A DNA stretch of 64,000 bases from Progne subis subis. Lineage: Eukaryota; Chordata; Aves; Passeriformes; Hirundinidae. The translations under genes were made by a program, and so were the position numbers. Positions 12,316 to 24,645 of the stretch are shown one piece after another. Location of the stretch: positions 2,583,140-2,647,139 of the forward strand of contig JAKJHU010000066.1 in the NCBI GenBank assembly GCA_022316685.1, read 5' to 3'. Position 1 is the first letter of the stretch. Every line of letters starts with the position of its first letter. Below the pieces are notes generated by a model that ran no database searches, was not told where the DNA came from, and worked only from the letters and a program-made list of their open reading frames with translations.

Positions 12316-12339
12316 TTTTTTTTTTTTTTTTTTTTTTTT
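12316..12339 (+). repeat. Poly-T tract (24 bp)
   Basis: An uninterrupted run of T, preceded by a T-rich stretch from about 12301. Mononucleotide microsatellite. Confidence 0.95.
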
Positions 12340-12460
12340 ACCATAAAAGGAACATAATGAAGACAGAATGAACAGTGGCCAAGATTAAATTAAAGTTTTG
12401 CCACCAAATCATTCCTTTTAGTTATTGCTTGAAAAGCAGTGTTTGCTGGGGTCTTCCAGG

Positions 12461-12727
12461 TAATGAGCAATAGGACAACAATAAATGGCCTCAGGCTGGG
12501 GAGGTTTAGATTGGATATTAAGAAAAAAATTCTTCACTGAAAAGCTGGTCAAGCATTGGAACAAGCTGCCCAAGGAAGTGGTGGAATCACCAACCTTGGT
12601 AATATTCAGAAAACATGTAGATGTGGTGCTTAGGGACAAGCTTTAGTGTTGAACTTGGCAGTACTGGGTTAATGGCTGGACTCTCTATTCTTGGAGGTCT
12701 TTTCCAGTGTTAATGATTCTATGATTT
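12461..12727 (+). mobile_element. CR1 LINE, 3' fragment
   Basis: This plus-strand CR1 3' end is one of the better preserved copies. Landmarks in order are 'AAATGGCCTCAGGCTGGGGA', 'GGTTTAGATTGGATATTAAG', 'GGAACAAGCTGCCCAAGGAA', 'GATGTGGTGCTTAGGGACA' and 'GGTTAATGGCTGGACTC', with the terminal 'AATGATTCTATGATT'. The minus-strand 73-codon frame over it is an antisense shadow. Confidence 0.95.
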
Positions 12728-14150
12728 GAAGAAAATCATCTCATCAGCATTTGTCGCTCCCTGGAATTTCTCTCCATCAACACCTAGAAAAGTAGTTTAT
12801 TGACAGAGCAGAAATTATGAAAATTCAAGTGAATACTAAGATTCATCAACAAAAATGCAAGAATTTCTTTGACGTGACTGTCTTCAATGTCACACTTGCA
12901 CCAGGAGGCCAGATCCAAGTATGAGAAAAGAGTTTGTCAGGTCAGTGCTGTCACTGAGACATTACCCCAAAATGAAACACATTGGTCTAAACTCCGCAAT
13001 GATATTAAAAACGGGAGAACTCACATAACACACATGTTTCTTAAAATAGAGTTAGAGTGATATCTGAAGTCTTCAATGCTGATCATCTCCAAGAGATATG
13101 CCCTGCTTCAATCAAGGAACAGACAGTGCACCACGTGACCAGTTTGTACAACAAAAGCTCTTTTAATATTGAATGAATGAAACAAAGAAATGTTAGAATG
13201 AAAAACAATTAAATTTTTGAAACAATGAAAAATTAATTTCTTCACCAGTGATTCTAGATGAGATACGAGTAGGCAAAACTCACTACTTAATATTGTTATG
13301 GGGCTGTGCAAATATCTAATTCATTAGTGCACTTCCTCTTCTGAGATGCAGAGTTTGGTAAAAATTCAGATCAACTCAGAAAGAAAATAGAAAAACCTCT
13401 GTTGAGTCAACAGAATTTAAAGATTCATTCATAAAATATTGATTTATTTCAAAATGAATCCATGTATATATATTTTTTAATTAATTTTTAGAGGCTATTT
13501 TTTTTTAACTACATTGACTCAAACTGAAAATCAAAACTGCTTCTTAAAGAAAAATGTCAATGTATTTCATTTTAAAACATGAAAATAGTCTATTGTAGCT
13601 CTTTAATAATTCAAGATTTTTTTCTTCTGAGAAAGTTGTGTGCTGCAACAAATACCAGCTCATAAAATGAGTCTGCTCGCATTCCTTGCATTTTATAACA
13701 CTAAAGAACAAAATTTGGGAGAAAAGATTTTTGCTTTAAGATAGCTTTTTTACCATTACTGGTCTGGACCTAAGGCAGGAACTTGATATTCTGCTCCCAG
13801 CCCAGTAATTTTCCAGGTGCCAAACCCACTTCCGCCATCCAAACGAACAGAAAATTGATGGTTCCCACCTCTTAATGGAGCAATCCATGATTTGCACACA
13901 AGTGGTGTGATTTGGAGGTGTCATGAAAGGGGCAGCTGAGGAAGAGACGGGGTCTTACACCAGGGTAAAAGTCAGAGCAGTGGCCAGCACTGGGGACTGC
14001 AAAGAGCAGCCTTTGTGGGGAAAGAGATGGGTGATGAGGTGCTTCCTCACCTACTGAATATTTCAGCTTCCAGCAGGGAAATATTTGAACTACTGCCCTC
14101 AGGAAAGAAATGAGAAAAAAACAAAGAAAGCAGAAAAAATAAATCAGATA
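12728..14150. other. Non-coding single-copy DNA
   Basis: AT-rich and unique, with a very AT-rich patch at about 13430-13520. No gene or repeat family is recognised. The short minus-strand frames (67 and 62 codons) match nothing. Confidence 0.5.
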
Positions 14151-14395
14151 ATCACAGAATGGGCTAGGTTGGAAAGGACATTAAAGATCATCAAGTTCTA
14201 ATCCCCTGCCATGTGCAGGGACACCTTCCACTATCCCACGTTGATCCAAGCCCTGCCCAGCCTAGCCTTGGACACTTTCAGGGATGGGGTAGCCACAGTT
14301 CCTCTGGGAATCTTGTGCCAGGGCCTCTCACAATAGAGAATTCCTTCCTGATATCTAAACTAAACTCACTCTCAGTTTAAAGCCAATACCTCAGT
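14151..14395 (-). mobile_element. CR1 LINE, 3' fragment
   Basis: Minus-strand CR1. The plus strand shows the reversed terminus 'ATCACAGAATGGGCTAGGTT', then 'GGACATTAAAGATCATCAAG', 'GCAGGGACACCTTCCACTAT', 'CAGGGATGGGGTAGCCACAG' and 'ATTCCTTCCTGATATCTAAA'. A CTCAGTTTAA word occurs twice close together at the distal end. It is truncated on its 5' side. Confidence 0.95.
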
Positions 14396-14889
14396 TTAAG
14401 CAGAGCAGCTGAAAACTGCATTTTTAATACCTCACCACCAAGTTCCCAGGCCCACTGTACTCTCCACATAAGCCAACCCATTTATACTATGCAGAAATGG
14501 GATCATATCAGTAAGAACATATCTAGTTAATCCCATTTTAGAAGGAACATTGAACAAAATCCCATTGAACAAAAAGGTAAGAGCAGAACTGCTCTCATTC
14601 TATTATAAGAAGAAATTAGAAATAAGAAATCATAAGTGAGTTTGAACCACGACCTCAGACCTCATCTCTGTTACTTGAACGCTGTTTCTGTATTTTTCCC
14701 TTTCCAAAAGGTGGAACTAGAAAGAAACTAAAATGTCCACACACCCCACTGCACCTGGACCATTAATTCTTCACCTGGTCTGGAAGCCAGGTTGGGAGAC
14801 AGAGCCCAGCCACGCTGCTCAGAAAAAAAAAATTGGCTATTTCTGTTTTCTGACCTGGGCTCCCTAGGGTGCACAGAGCATTTCCAGGC
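14396..14889. other. Non-coding spacer
   Basis: Unique sequence with a 10-A run at about 14823-14832. No gene is recognised. It leads into the CpG cluster that follows. Confidence 0.5.
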
Positions 14890-15110
14890 ACCGAGGCAGC
14901 GCCAGCTCGCTCAGCCGCAGCGGTTGGATCCCTCACCTGCTCGAGAGGGTCGCAAAGGAAACAGCTAACTCATCACTTTTTGTTGTCAGTTATAACTACA
15001 AAGAGACCCTAAATGCTCTCGTCGCTCTCGTCAAACGTCAGTTAGGAGCAGCAGATAGAAGCTGCCGTTCGTTTTCTCTATCTCACCACGAAGGTGCTAT
15101 AAATAGAAGC
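14890..15110 (+). promoter_or_regulatory. CpG cluster with TATA box; candidate promoter or enhancer
   Basis: By hand count about 14 CpG dinucleotides fall between 14897 and 15090, in a window where they are otherwise sparse. The cluster includes TCGTCGCTCTCGTC and an AAACGTCAG (half CRE-like) motif. It is followed by a canonical TATA box, TATAAATAG, at 15098-15106 on the plus strand, which would place a start near 15130. No downstream coding frame or splice-supported exon is recognisable; the nearest frame, 114 codons at 15640-15984, resembles no known protein. The alternative is a CpG-containing enhancer or a chance TATA. Confidence 0.35.
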
Positions 15111-16003
15111 CTGAGTGTGACTTTCTGGCTCTCTGAATATCTGCCTTACACCTTCTCCATTTTTTTTTTTAATCACCCACAAAAACATTTGCCTGCCACC
15201 AGACCCACAGAGACACACATTTTCCACAACATGCATATCAAAGAGTAAGAACAAAAAAGAAAAAGAAAATTGGAAAAGAAAGGGGGTTTTGTACATGTAC
15301 TATGCACGTAGGGGTATCTGCATACATGTGTTTGCACGCAGCAAGGTTTATGCTCGTGTAAAATCAAGCTTCAGCAGGCCTTATATTGACCTTTGGGCTG
15401 CTTATAAACTCACTTTGCTGTCCTGAGTTTCACATCTCGCCTGATGTGTGCTGTGCTGTGTTTTCCTGTCTGTGGGCAGTGACTTGGCGTTATTAATACA
15501 ATATTGCTGCTACGAGTGGCAAGGGGGTTCCTGTGCTCCTTCTGCTGCACTACTTTAAAAGTTCTCAAAGTGTATCACGAGGAAGACTGGCCTAGTGCTG
15601 AGCTGCTTTGCTGGCTGAGCTGAAAGCCCACCCTGAGAGGTGGGGAGGCTGAGCAGAAGCTGTGAGCATCTCCTCTGGGAAGCGCTGGGGAAGCTGACAC
15701 AGGAAAATCTGGAGCTGCAGAGGCTGCAGCAACGCGGACGTTCTGTAAGCTGGGCACCAGAAGAGTTGTTAGTTTCTCCTGCAAAATTCTTGGTGCTGAG
15801 AATGCTGAGAGCCTTCCAGCATTTGAAGGACAGTTCCTGGCCCCATGTCAGGGCTGTTTCCTGTCAGAAGTTTCAAAGGGGTAAAACACAGTGCAGCTGC
15901 TCTGCTTTCCACTCACTGTACCCAGGCTCAGATTGCTCTGCCCTGAAACAGCCTGCAGAACATGCCCTTGGGGGCAAGATTTGAGACTTCAAGCAAATTT
16001 TTT

Positions 16004-16006
<3 letters not shown>
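15111..16006. other. Non-coding DNA downstream of CpG cluster
   Basis: Unique sequence that would hold the transcribed region of the candidate promoter if it is real. I see no polyadenylated or coding structure that I can defend. Confidence 0.45.
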
Positions 16007-16040
<34 letters not shown>

Positions 16041-16059
16041 GTTCCTTTTTTTTTTTTTT
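16007..16059 (+). repeat. Poly-T tracts
   Basis: T27 at 16007-16033 and T14 at 16046-16059, separated by AAATTTTGTTCC. AT-rich dinucleotide-like sequence (ATATAAAATATAT words) follows at about 16080-16115. Confidence 0.93.
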
Positions 16060-16524
16060 CCATTTCTCCATTTTCTATGTATATGAAATATAAAAATATA
16101 TATGATATAAAATATATGTGAGGCCAGTGCATCACATAGTACTGACACAGGGTAAAATAAAGCCATCGCACAACTTATTAAGACCCCCTGGAATTGTATT
16201 TTGATGCCAAAATGTGCATTTTCCTTAAGTTATCTGCCAGACTGGATGGTGTAAAAAAAGCCTTGTGACACTCAAGCTGCCTGAAGACCTGCAGAAGAAT
16301 ACAGAGTCCCAAAAAAAGAGGAGAGGAAAAAAAAAAAAAAAATTGTGAGGTTTTTCTCAACCCCCCTTCCCTTTCTTACAATTACACAGGTGTTCAAACT
16401 GCAAAGAGCCAAACAAACCTTTGACTTTCATTTGAAACTTGAGATCTTAAAAATGAGGGTGACTGATTCTATTTTTATTTTTACTGAAAATTGCAAACTG
16501 AGAGACATTTCTATAGATACATGG
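16060..16524. other. Non-coding spacer
   Basis: AT-rich unique sequence with an A17 run at about 16326-16342. Nothing else is recognisable. Confidence 0.5.
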
Positions 16525-16757
16525 AGGTCCAGATTGGGCAGTAGGAGAAAATTCTTTACTGAGAGAGTGGTCAAACAATAGAAGTGGATGCCCAGGGATG
16601 TGGTAGAATCATCATGCCTAGAATTGTTCAAAAAATATGTAGATGGAGGTGCTTAGGGACATGATTTAGGATTGGGTACCTGGCAATTCTGGGTTAGTGG
16701 CTGGACTCAATGACCTTGGAGCTCTTTTCCAACTGAAATGATTCTATGAATCTATAA
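16525..16757 (+). mobile_element. CR1 LINE, 3' fragment
   Basis: Plus-strand CR1 end: 'GGAGAAAATTCTTTACTGAG', 'GATGCCCAGGGATGTGGTAG', 'TTCAAAAAATATGTAGATGG', 'GGTGCTTAGGGACATGATTT', 'GTTAGTGGCTGGACTCAATG' and the terminal 'AATGATTCTATGAATCT'. It is 5'-truncated and non-coding. Confidence 0.93.
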
Positions 16758-19700
16758 ATTCAAGTCCTGACACGGTTCATTTAGGCCTTCTTTACCACTG
16801 TCCTCACTGATCCAACATTACAGACCAGCATTTTATAGCAGCTTATGTTTTCAGATGACAATAATTCGCCATGCAATTCTGCTACCATGGTCTGTTTTAA
16901 GAAACTGTGTAGATGCACACAAGCTTACAAGAATTGCTTCCTTTATTGACTCATGTCCATGCACTGTGGTTTAGACATATATCCTCTTAAAGGAAATGTG
17001 TACACTCATGAAGGAGATAATCATTGAAAAATTTGCAAAATGTTTGTCCCAGGTAACAATGCTAACTTCCTTTAAAAGAGAGTTAAGTCTTTTAAAATAT
17101 ATATACTTTTTTCAGCAACAGTCTCAGCTCAGCTTGTCTCTCATGAAGCCACTACAAGCCAGTGGGGAAAAAAAGAAAATCATCTGCATGCCTGTCAAGT
17201 GGGTTGTCAAATCCAAGACTGGTCTGTTCCTGGCATGAAAGAAATTTTTTTATGATACATGGGCAGCAAAGTGGTTCCCAGTCACACTGAAATCCCTGGC
17301 AGGGCTCTGGAAAGCTCACAGGCAGAAGGATCCCTAGCAATGGGATGACATCAGCAGCAGTGGCAGAAGCCTTGAGGGGAACTACATTAAAAGTTTCTGT
17401 GTTCACCATGAAAAATGGGGTTTGGAAGTCAATTTCCCACAACACTAAATTGCTTGCAAGGGCAGGATACAGAATCATACCAGCTGAAGCTCTGGTCTAC
17501 TGTTCAGTTAAGGAACAGAATATATGAAAAGTCTTACTTTGTTGTTTTAGCAAACTGCAAATGCATTTACAAGATAAAATGAAAGGAAACTGTTGTCTGG
17601 TTTCTTTAAAATGTTCATCATTTTGACCTTCTCAGGTGCCACATGGGCTCTCAGTTGCTATGTTGGGAAACAGCTCTGGAATGGAGAATTATCTTAAATA
17701 CAGAAATACAACAAAACTAAGTAAATCCTTTCAGTTTCTGCAAACAGCGCTCAGTCTTTTTCCAATATAACAAAATTTCTGCTGTGATAGTTGCCTCTGA
17801 ATGCCTGAACTGAAGATGTAGAAAGGTTGAAACCTCCAGCATCTGCACATAACTTCCATTGTATTTGGTGTATCACTCATTCCTGACAGACACAACCACA
17901 CAGTATGAAAATTTGTTTATCTGGGCCTTTGCAACATTTTTCTGATGTTTTATAAAATTCAGTCTCTTTGTCATTCTCTTGAGGACAACCAGGTCATCAC
18001 GGCCCAGGAAGGGGAGGAGGCTGCTGAGACTGCAATGCAGTTGGCCTCATCCTCAGCCTGACCATTTTGTGAACAGCACCAGTGGTATTTAAAGGAGGAT
18101 CCATTCCATGCAGTCCAGTGCAGCACTAAGCTAAGGATTCTCAAGGGAATACAAAACAAAGATGAGAAAATACATCTTTGTGGGCAGTATTTGCTAGAGC
18201 CTTAGAGGTACAGATAAGCTTGAGCTACCCCAGAAGAAGGGATGAGGCAAGGAAGGGCTTGTGGTGATGAGAGGAACAAGCGAAGGAGCTCTATTAAAAG
18301 GTGTTTTGGGGAGAACTAGAGCATCCAGAGATGCTCTAGTGGAAACCAGGCAGGGTAACTGTCTAGAGGCCAAATTAGAGGATGGTTTCCAACAAGCAGT
18401 GTTCATAAGAGCTTAAGATTTCCTTCTTCAAACTCATGGAACACAAATTAAGGATGAAAATAAGAGTATATCTTCAGCTGTTTAGGTTTTAGGCATCCAG
18501 TGCAAGATAACTGTCAACATTCCCTCTATTGTCATAGCAAAGATGCAAGGACATCTAGAAGGCAATGAGAGACAACTATATTAGGATACAAAAATATTCC
18601 TGTGAAGCCACTGTTTAAGATTAAATAGGCTACAGGAAAATTTGGATTATGTGAGAGCAATTTTGCAGCTTCTAAAATTTTAATTAATATTTATCAGCAA
18701 ATAAGCAAAGAAATTATTAGAAGCATCTAATAAAGCATGTTTACGAACCTGTAATATTACAAGCTTAAAATGGTACCTTCCATTTTATGATCCCTGTTTA
18801 CTTTGAACTCCCAGACAACCAAGAGCAGGGTAGATAAGTGTGGGATGTCATTTCTCTTGCCCCTTTTGTTATGCATTTCACCTATGCTGGCATCCAACCA
18901 TCTGCTGGGACTTTGGTACCTTCAGAGGAGAACAACTTTCTCAACAAGCCAGCTTTGTCAGAATTTCCCAGCCTGAGCAATGAGGTGCCTGAATTCTGCC
19001 AAAAACTTGTCAAAACCTGAAAATGGACAGAGCAAAGAGACAACTCCCTGAGAGACCCCCTAAATGTGTGAATCACACTGCCAACATTAGAACTCCTTGT
19101 AAAATGCCACATTGCCTTCTTTCTGAAAGCCAGACAATGCATCCCTTAAAGAGAACACTAGACTATAAATAGTGAACCAAAAATCCTCTTTGTGGCTCAT
19201 AAGCCTCCCCTCAGCCACCACCCCTGGTCAGCAGGTGCTTGCAGTGCTCACATTATTATCCCACTCCAGGATGAGACTTCTGGGAACCTGGTGTTGGAGC
19301 TGGCCCAAGGAAGGCCAGCAGAGTACTTCTGTCATCTGTTTGGTTGGGATGTGATGTGCAGTCATTCCATGCTCTTCTGAACTTGGCTGATTCCAGGGAA
19401 AAGTTGGGTACATCTCCAAACCTCTGAAATGTACGGAACTGCTGAGAGAGCTACACATGGTTTTGTGGGATGTTTTTAAAGACTTTGGGTGCTTCAGGCA
19501 GGTAGCTTTCCAAATTTGGAGTCGTCCAGAAAATCATATTAAGAGATCCTGGAGGATGTCACAAAGGCCAATGGCCCTAAATTTCCCTTCATACAAGCAA
19601 AGCCATATCCCATGGTGTCCTCAGAGTATCCCAAGGCCACACCAGTCAGAATCTTTAGCCTGGTGGGACCCATGGGGACACGATAACAGCACAGTGCAGA

Positions 19701-22700
19701 TAAACCTTTTTAGAACAAAAGTCTCATTATAAAGACCTTTAATATCAATAGTCTCCAAAAGCTACTGGCCAAATTCCACCACACTCAGCAAGAATGTGCT
19801 GTGGGAAACATTAAACACTGTTCTTGCCCTCAACCTGGGCTGGAAGAGCAACGGCTTTCTGAGGCACATAGTGCTGGTCACACCAAGCTGTGAGGAACAG
19901 GCTGGGTCTGCTGTTTGCCAGAGGTTTCCAAGCAGGTATTTGAAATATGGGCAGATCAGATTCTCTCCTAATTTAAAGTAAACCCACCTGCTTTGGTTAC
20001 ATTTTTCATGGCATGATGTTCAGAGAGTTCATACTTCACCACTCTTCTGTTATACTCAGTGGAAAAGGAGGAAAGAGAGGGAAGATACACGTAAGTCTGC
20101 ATAACTTCAGAGTGGAGCTTAATGAGGGAGAGCATAACACTTAATTCAAACCCAAAGCATTCATTACTACACTACCTTTCCATATCAGTGCAATACATTT
20201 AATTCCCTTTTCAAAATACCATTTAACATAAACCATTTATTTTTTCAACTTTTCCCACAAGTGCTTTAATGCAGAGTTTGGACACCTTTCAGGAGAGTCG
20301 TGTGATGTAATGCATTTGAGAGACATAACAATGCATGTGGAGTTTGGAAAACCTTCTGCAACAGGAATAAAAATAGCTGTTCCTTTCAAAAGGCAGAATC
20401 TGACGTGCTGTCAAAAGTTTTGAAGAAGAGGAGGAATGCAGTAGTTTCAGATGATTTCTGTTGGGTTCTCAGTGCATGTGAGTCTGTGGGAATTTACATA
20501 AACAGTTATAAGGAAATACAATAAACTTTGGGGACTCAGCAAGAGTTTTGACACATTGGCAGCTCTCTGAAAATTTGTTGTTGATAAGAATGAGATAAGT
20601 CTACTATGCTTGCACATGTTAGTAACATTTAAATCCACAGGGATGTCCCATTGAAGACATCAATATTCAGCTGGAGTAAAAAAACTCAGATGCAACTTCA
20701 GTGTGATATTGTGAATAACAAAGGGGGAAGGCTATCACAATTTTTCATTATAATTTTTGGTAGTCTATTTAGTTCTATGTACTCACTTTTAAGAGTCCCA
20801 AGCCGTAAGGATTTGACCTGGAGTATACTAATTTGTCATAAACTTTCAAGTTAAATAAGATCTAAAATATATACAAATTCTTAAGAAATAATTTAAGTGG
20901 TTTTCTGAGAAAAAAAAATAGTTGACAGTATATGAAAGAAAAAGAAAAAAGGCTATATACAGAGAGAAATAAGGCTGCATTTGACTAAAGGAAGACAAAT
21001 ATCTGGCTAGAGAAGGATGCACTTTCAAAAATATTTTTTTTCTTCTATCTAGGTTCATCTTTGTTAGTTTAATAAAATTATAACAATGGGGTGTGCCTTT
21101 GAGAGACAGGTAACTATCAGCAAAACACCGAAGTAATTCTCAGTATGCTGCCAAAGACCTTGAAACTAATTTTTTAACAGGATGTCTGATATTCTTCTCA
21201 TCCTCTAAATGAATTTAAGCACCATCAACAATCTTTGCTTTCTCTTTCTTAGCCCATGTTAAGCTTGTGAGAACGTTTCAGGATGCTGTCATTAAACCAC
21301 GCAGAAAAACTAGTCTCAATATTCCAGATAAAGCACCTTTCCCAGAGCAGAGTAATGGCAGATTAGCTCTTCCAGGCCACCCTTTAGCCCATCTCTGCTG
21401 GCCTCCTTCTGCCACCGGTGCCTGGGGTTATGCTGAGTGAGAGCATCTCACACCAGGCCTTGCTGGGGAACTGCAGCCTTCTCCAGACTATTTCTTCTGC
21501 AGGAAAATCCCTGTGGATGGTTACCAAATGCCCTCCCATTTGTTTAGCACAGGGATAGATAGGGAACAATGGTATTGTGGTGAGATGGGGAAGTTTCTGT
21601 TTTCCCCATGAGCAGATAGATCCTGTGCTCAGCACAAAACTGATCCAAGGGGAGCAGCTGGGTCCTTGCTGAGATGAATTCAGAGGTGAGATGGTGCCAG
21701 TTACTAACATGCCTGAGAATAAAAGACATGTGGGCTCTCTCTGATCCCTGTGTTGATGTCAGGGCAACCTGATAGGAGAGCAGTAGATTGCCAAAAAAAA
21801 TAACCACAAAAACTTACTTGGGAGTGTCCTTTTCATGCAACCTGCACAAGAAAATACCATATTATTACTGTGTTGTCCTTTGTTATCAAAGGTGATGCCA
21901 CTGACAACATAATTCCTTCTGTATTATATGCGCATGATTTGATTCCCTCTTGTGAATGGTGGTTTGATTGCACAAGCAGGGAGAAGAAATTCAAGCTGCT
22001 GCTTACCTCTCCTCATTGTCCTACACAACCGTGGCAGTGAATTATAGGGGAAAAGAACCTCTCATTTGGAAAGTGAGAAAAAAACATTGCCTAAAGGAAA
22101 TTTTGGTACCACAAAATTCTGTAGACCTGGTGGTGTGACGTCTCTGGCCCGTTTTTCCCCAGCATGTTTCTGCTGGAGGAGAGGGTATTTATGCTGGACT
22201 CACATTCCTACCCACTGACACACAAGGTCAGCACTGTCCTAGCCCCTGCTGCCCATGTAGAAGGGGTTGCCCATGCTGCATGTTTTCCACTGACACCTGG
22301 GAGGCAATTTTTCTATGAACTTAGAAGTTAAGATTTCTTCCTATGTCCCAGAGCCAGCATTAGGTCCAACAGAGACAAAGGCAGCTTCACCTAGTGTGTT
22401 TTATCAAACTCCCCAAATTAACCTATGGCCCTGCCCTGAACTGACCATCAGGTGATTCGATCAGCTGAGCTCCACAATGCAGAAATACACATGTGGGAGT
22501 AAAGGCAAAAAACACCTCCTGTGCCTGTGGTTTTCACAGAAATGCCCAAGATGACCAAACTCCACATTCCTGGAACTCCAATGCAGCCTCCCTGCACCAT
22601 CAGACCCTGTGCCAAGGAGAAAGGGGAAGATACCAGTGTGGGTGACTAGTTTCCTCTAGTACAAACACACCAGTACCTTGCAGGGATGTCCTTCAGAGCA

Positions 22701-22825
22701 AGGATGTCTCTTGTCTAGAGCACCTTCTCCACATGAAATTAAGAACCTTGAGGCTGAGTCCCTGCAGGGCACCTCTCTTGTTAAAGAAACCTTGTCATTT
22801 CTCCCAAACAAGGGAGGAAGGAAGA
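16758..22825. other. Non-coding single-copy DNA (6 kb)
   Basis: The longest stretch with no transposon I can name. It is unique AT-rich DNA with scattered short A or T runs. The frames present (up to 108 codons, for example minus 17152-17478 and 21384-21710) overlap one another on both strands and match no family. I cannot exclude small exons. Confidence 0.5.
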
Positions 22826-23030
22826 GCTTGTGGTTAATGAAGCAGATGGAGGCTCAGGAAATCTATGTTCATATCCTGGTTCTACCACAGGTTTCCTGTG
22901 TGACCTTGGGCAAGTCCCCTAATCTTTTTCTCTGCCTCCTTTCCCCCCTGTGTAAAATGGGGATCAAATAGTTCCTACTCCTAATGGGACTCACATATTA
23001 AATTGGTTTATGAATGGCACCATATAGCAA
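22826..23030 (+). mobile_element. MIR-like SINE
   Basis: The clearest MIR relic in the window. In order it shows a head-like 'CTTGTGGTTAATGAAGCAGA', the 'CATATCCTGGTTCTACCACA' block, the core 'GTGTGACCTTGGGCAAGTCC', 'GTGTAAAATGGGGATCAAAT' and 'AGTTCCTACTCCTAATGGGA'. MIR is a tRNA-derived CORE-SINE amplified in early amniotes, so this copy is very old. The 97-codon frame at 22678-22971 includes it and is not a gene. Confidence 0.85.
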
Positions 23031-23470
23031 GGGGACAGCTGCATGTGTGCACCCGTCCTTTCTTACCTGTGTGAGATGAGCTACAGGGTCCAGCTCTAGT
23101 GCTCACTAAAAGTTTCCATTATCTAGGCTGGAATACATCTCACTCCACCAACCATGTATTAATGGGTATGAACAGGTAAACTTGAAGATTTAAAGGACAA
23201 AAACCTATTAACTGAAGTAAGTCTGTTATTTAATCTGTGGGCATCATTGATTTACTGAGGTGTAAGCCGTGAGACTTTTTGAACTGTGGTTTATTTGTTG
23301 TATAATTCTCTGCAAAAAGAAACAAAACTGAGATAAAACTAACCACTAATTGTTGTTGGCTACAGTCTCTCATTGTTTATAAAGAGATATCCTGGTTAGC
23401 CTGTTAACAACCCAGTAAGTTCCCTGTACTCCTCTCCTGTAGCTGACCAAAACTGTGGTGTCCCGTGTTC
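23031..23470. other. Non-coding spacer
   Basis: Unique sequence with no gene or repeat recognised. Confidence 0.5.
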
Positions 23471-23705
23471 TTCATAGAATCCTAGAATATCCTGAGTTGA
23501 AAGGGATCCACAAGGATCATCGAGTCTGACTTCTGATCTCTCACAGGGCTACCCTTAGAATCCCACCATGGGTCTGAGAACATTGCCCAAACACTTCTTG
23601 AGCTCTGTCAGGCTGGTGCTGTGTCCACTTCTCTGGAGAATCTGTTCCAGTGCCCAGCCACCCTCTGGGTGAACAACCTCCTCCTGATATCCAACCTAAA
23701 CTATC
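23471..23705 (-). mobile_element. CR1 LINE, 3' fragment of a second subfamily
   Basis: The plus strand shows 'TTCATAGAATCCTAGAATAT', 'CCTGAGTTGAAAGGGATCCA', 'CAAGGATCATCGAGTC', 'CAGTGCCCAGCCACCCTCTG' and 'CTCCTGATATCCAACCTAAA'. The terminal wording ('ATATCCTGAGTTG') differs from the other copies in the window and indicates a different CR1 subfamily. It is 5'-truncated. Confidence 0.9.
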
Positions 23706-24366
23706 ATGGGCGTTCACTCCTCCCACTCCAGCCACTCCCACTCTTACCCACACATTAGTCTTCAGCTTGGCAGATGTCTGGACACTCAGTAATAGAGGCT
23801 GTTTGGGTCAAGTGTGCCTTACACTGTCTACCAGTATTTACAGAGCCTCGGTAGAAGCCAAAATCCAAAAGTGGGTTTTCATCCAAAACTTTTCCATTTA
23901 GATGTGAGAATGTGACAAACCGGGGCTGTAAAGACCTAGACAACAAGTTGTCAAGTCCATCAAAACCAAATGTGCTCACTCATAAGGCAAAAAAAAAGGA
24001 CGGTAAGACTTTTTTTAAAACATACATTCTGTTCTCACATCCCTTTGAAGAGATGATTTGGGATCATTCGAAGTCTCCTTCTTACACAAACATTGCAAGC
24101 ACTTCCTGTTGGTAACTATAAAAGAACAGTCTGGCTAAGTAAACAGTACTCTTCATAGTTGTGTCTAAGCAGGAAGGCCCTGTGTTCTTCACCAATAGCT
24201 TCATTGATGACTACAATTGTTCTGGTTATTGTTTGCATTCGTAATAACACTGATTATAACAAAAGATCAAAACAGGAACTTCCTTAAATTTATTAAATGC
24301 TTGCAGTTGGGGCCTGGATGTTGCTGGCATAAAGATGGATGTGATTTGACATGCTAGTAAAGAGGG

Positions 24367-24395
24367 AGCCAGATCCTCAGCTTGTGTAAATCATG
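24367..24395. repeat. Possible ancient amniote repeat
   Basis: The words 'CCAGATCCTCAGCTTGTGTA' and 'AATCA' match, from memory, an inverted-repeat family common in turtle, crocodile and bird genomes with the core 'GATCCTCAGCTGGTGTAAAT'. A related core occurs at 46952-46982. The match is short and the family assignment is uncertain. Confidence 0.3.
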
Positions 24396-24529
24396 GTTGC
24401 CACCTCCATCTGAGAACCTGGCTTTATCATGGTATCTTGTGCTACCCAACAGTCCTTAATGGCCTGCTGTTACCCCTTAGGTATTCCCAGGCACCATTTT
24501 CCTGTACCACAAATTAAAGGAAAACTGAA

Positions 24530-24645
24530 ATTTGAGAAAATGACATAGTGGAACCAAAAGCATAAAACTAATTCATGGCAGAGTTCAGGAAAGGACCCAG
24601 ACCTCCCACTTCTCACCATGAGTGTGCCATTAAGTGTTTCTGAGT
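24530..24645 (-). mobile_element. Possible MIR-like relic
   Basis: The plus strand has 'AATTCATGGCAGAGTTCAGG' followed by 'AAAGGACCCAGACCTCCCAC'. This recalls the reversed MIR '..GTGGCAGAGCCAGGATTCGAACCC' region. The flanks are too decayed to confirm it. Confidence 0.35.
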
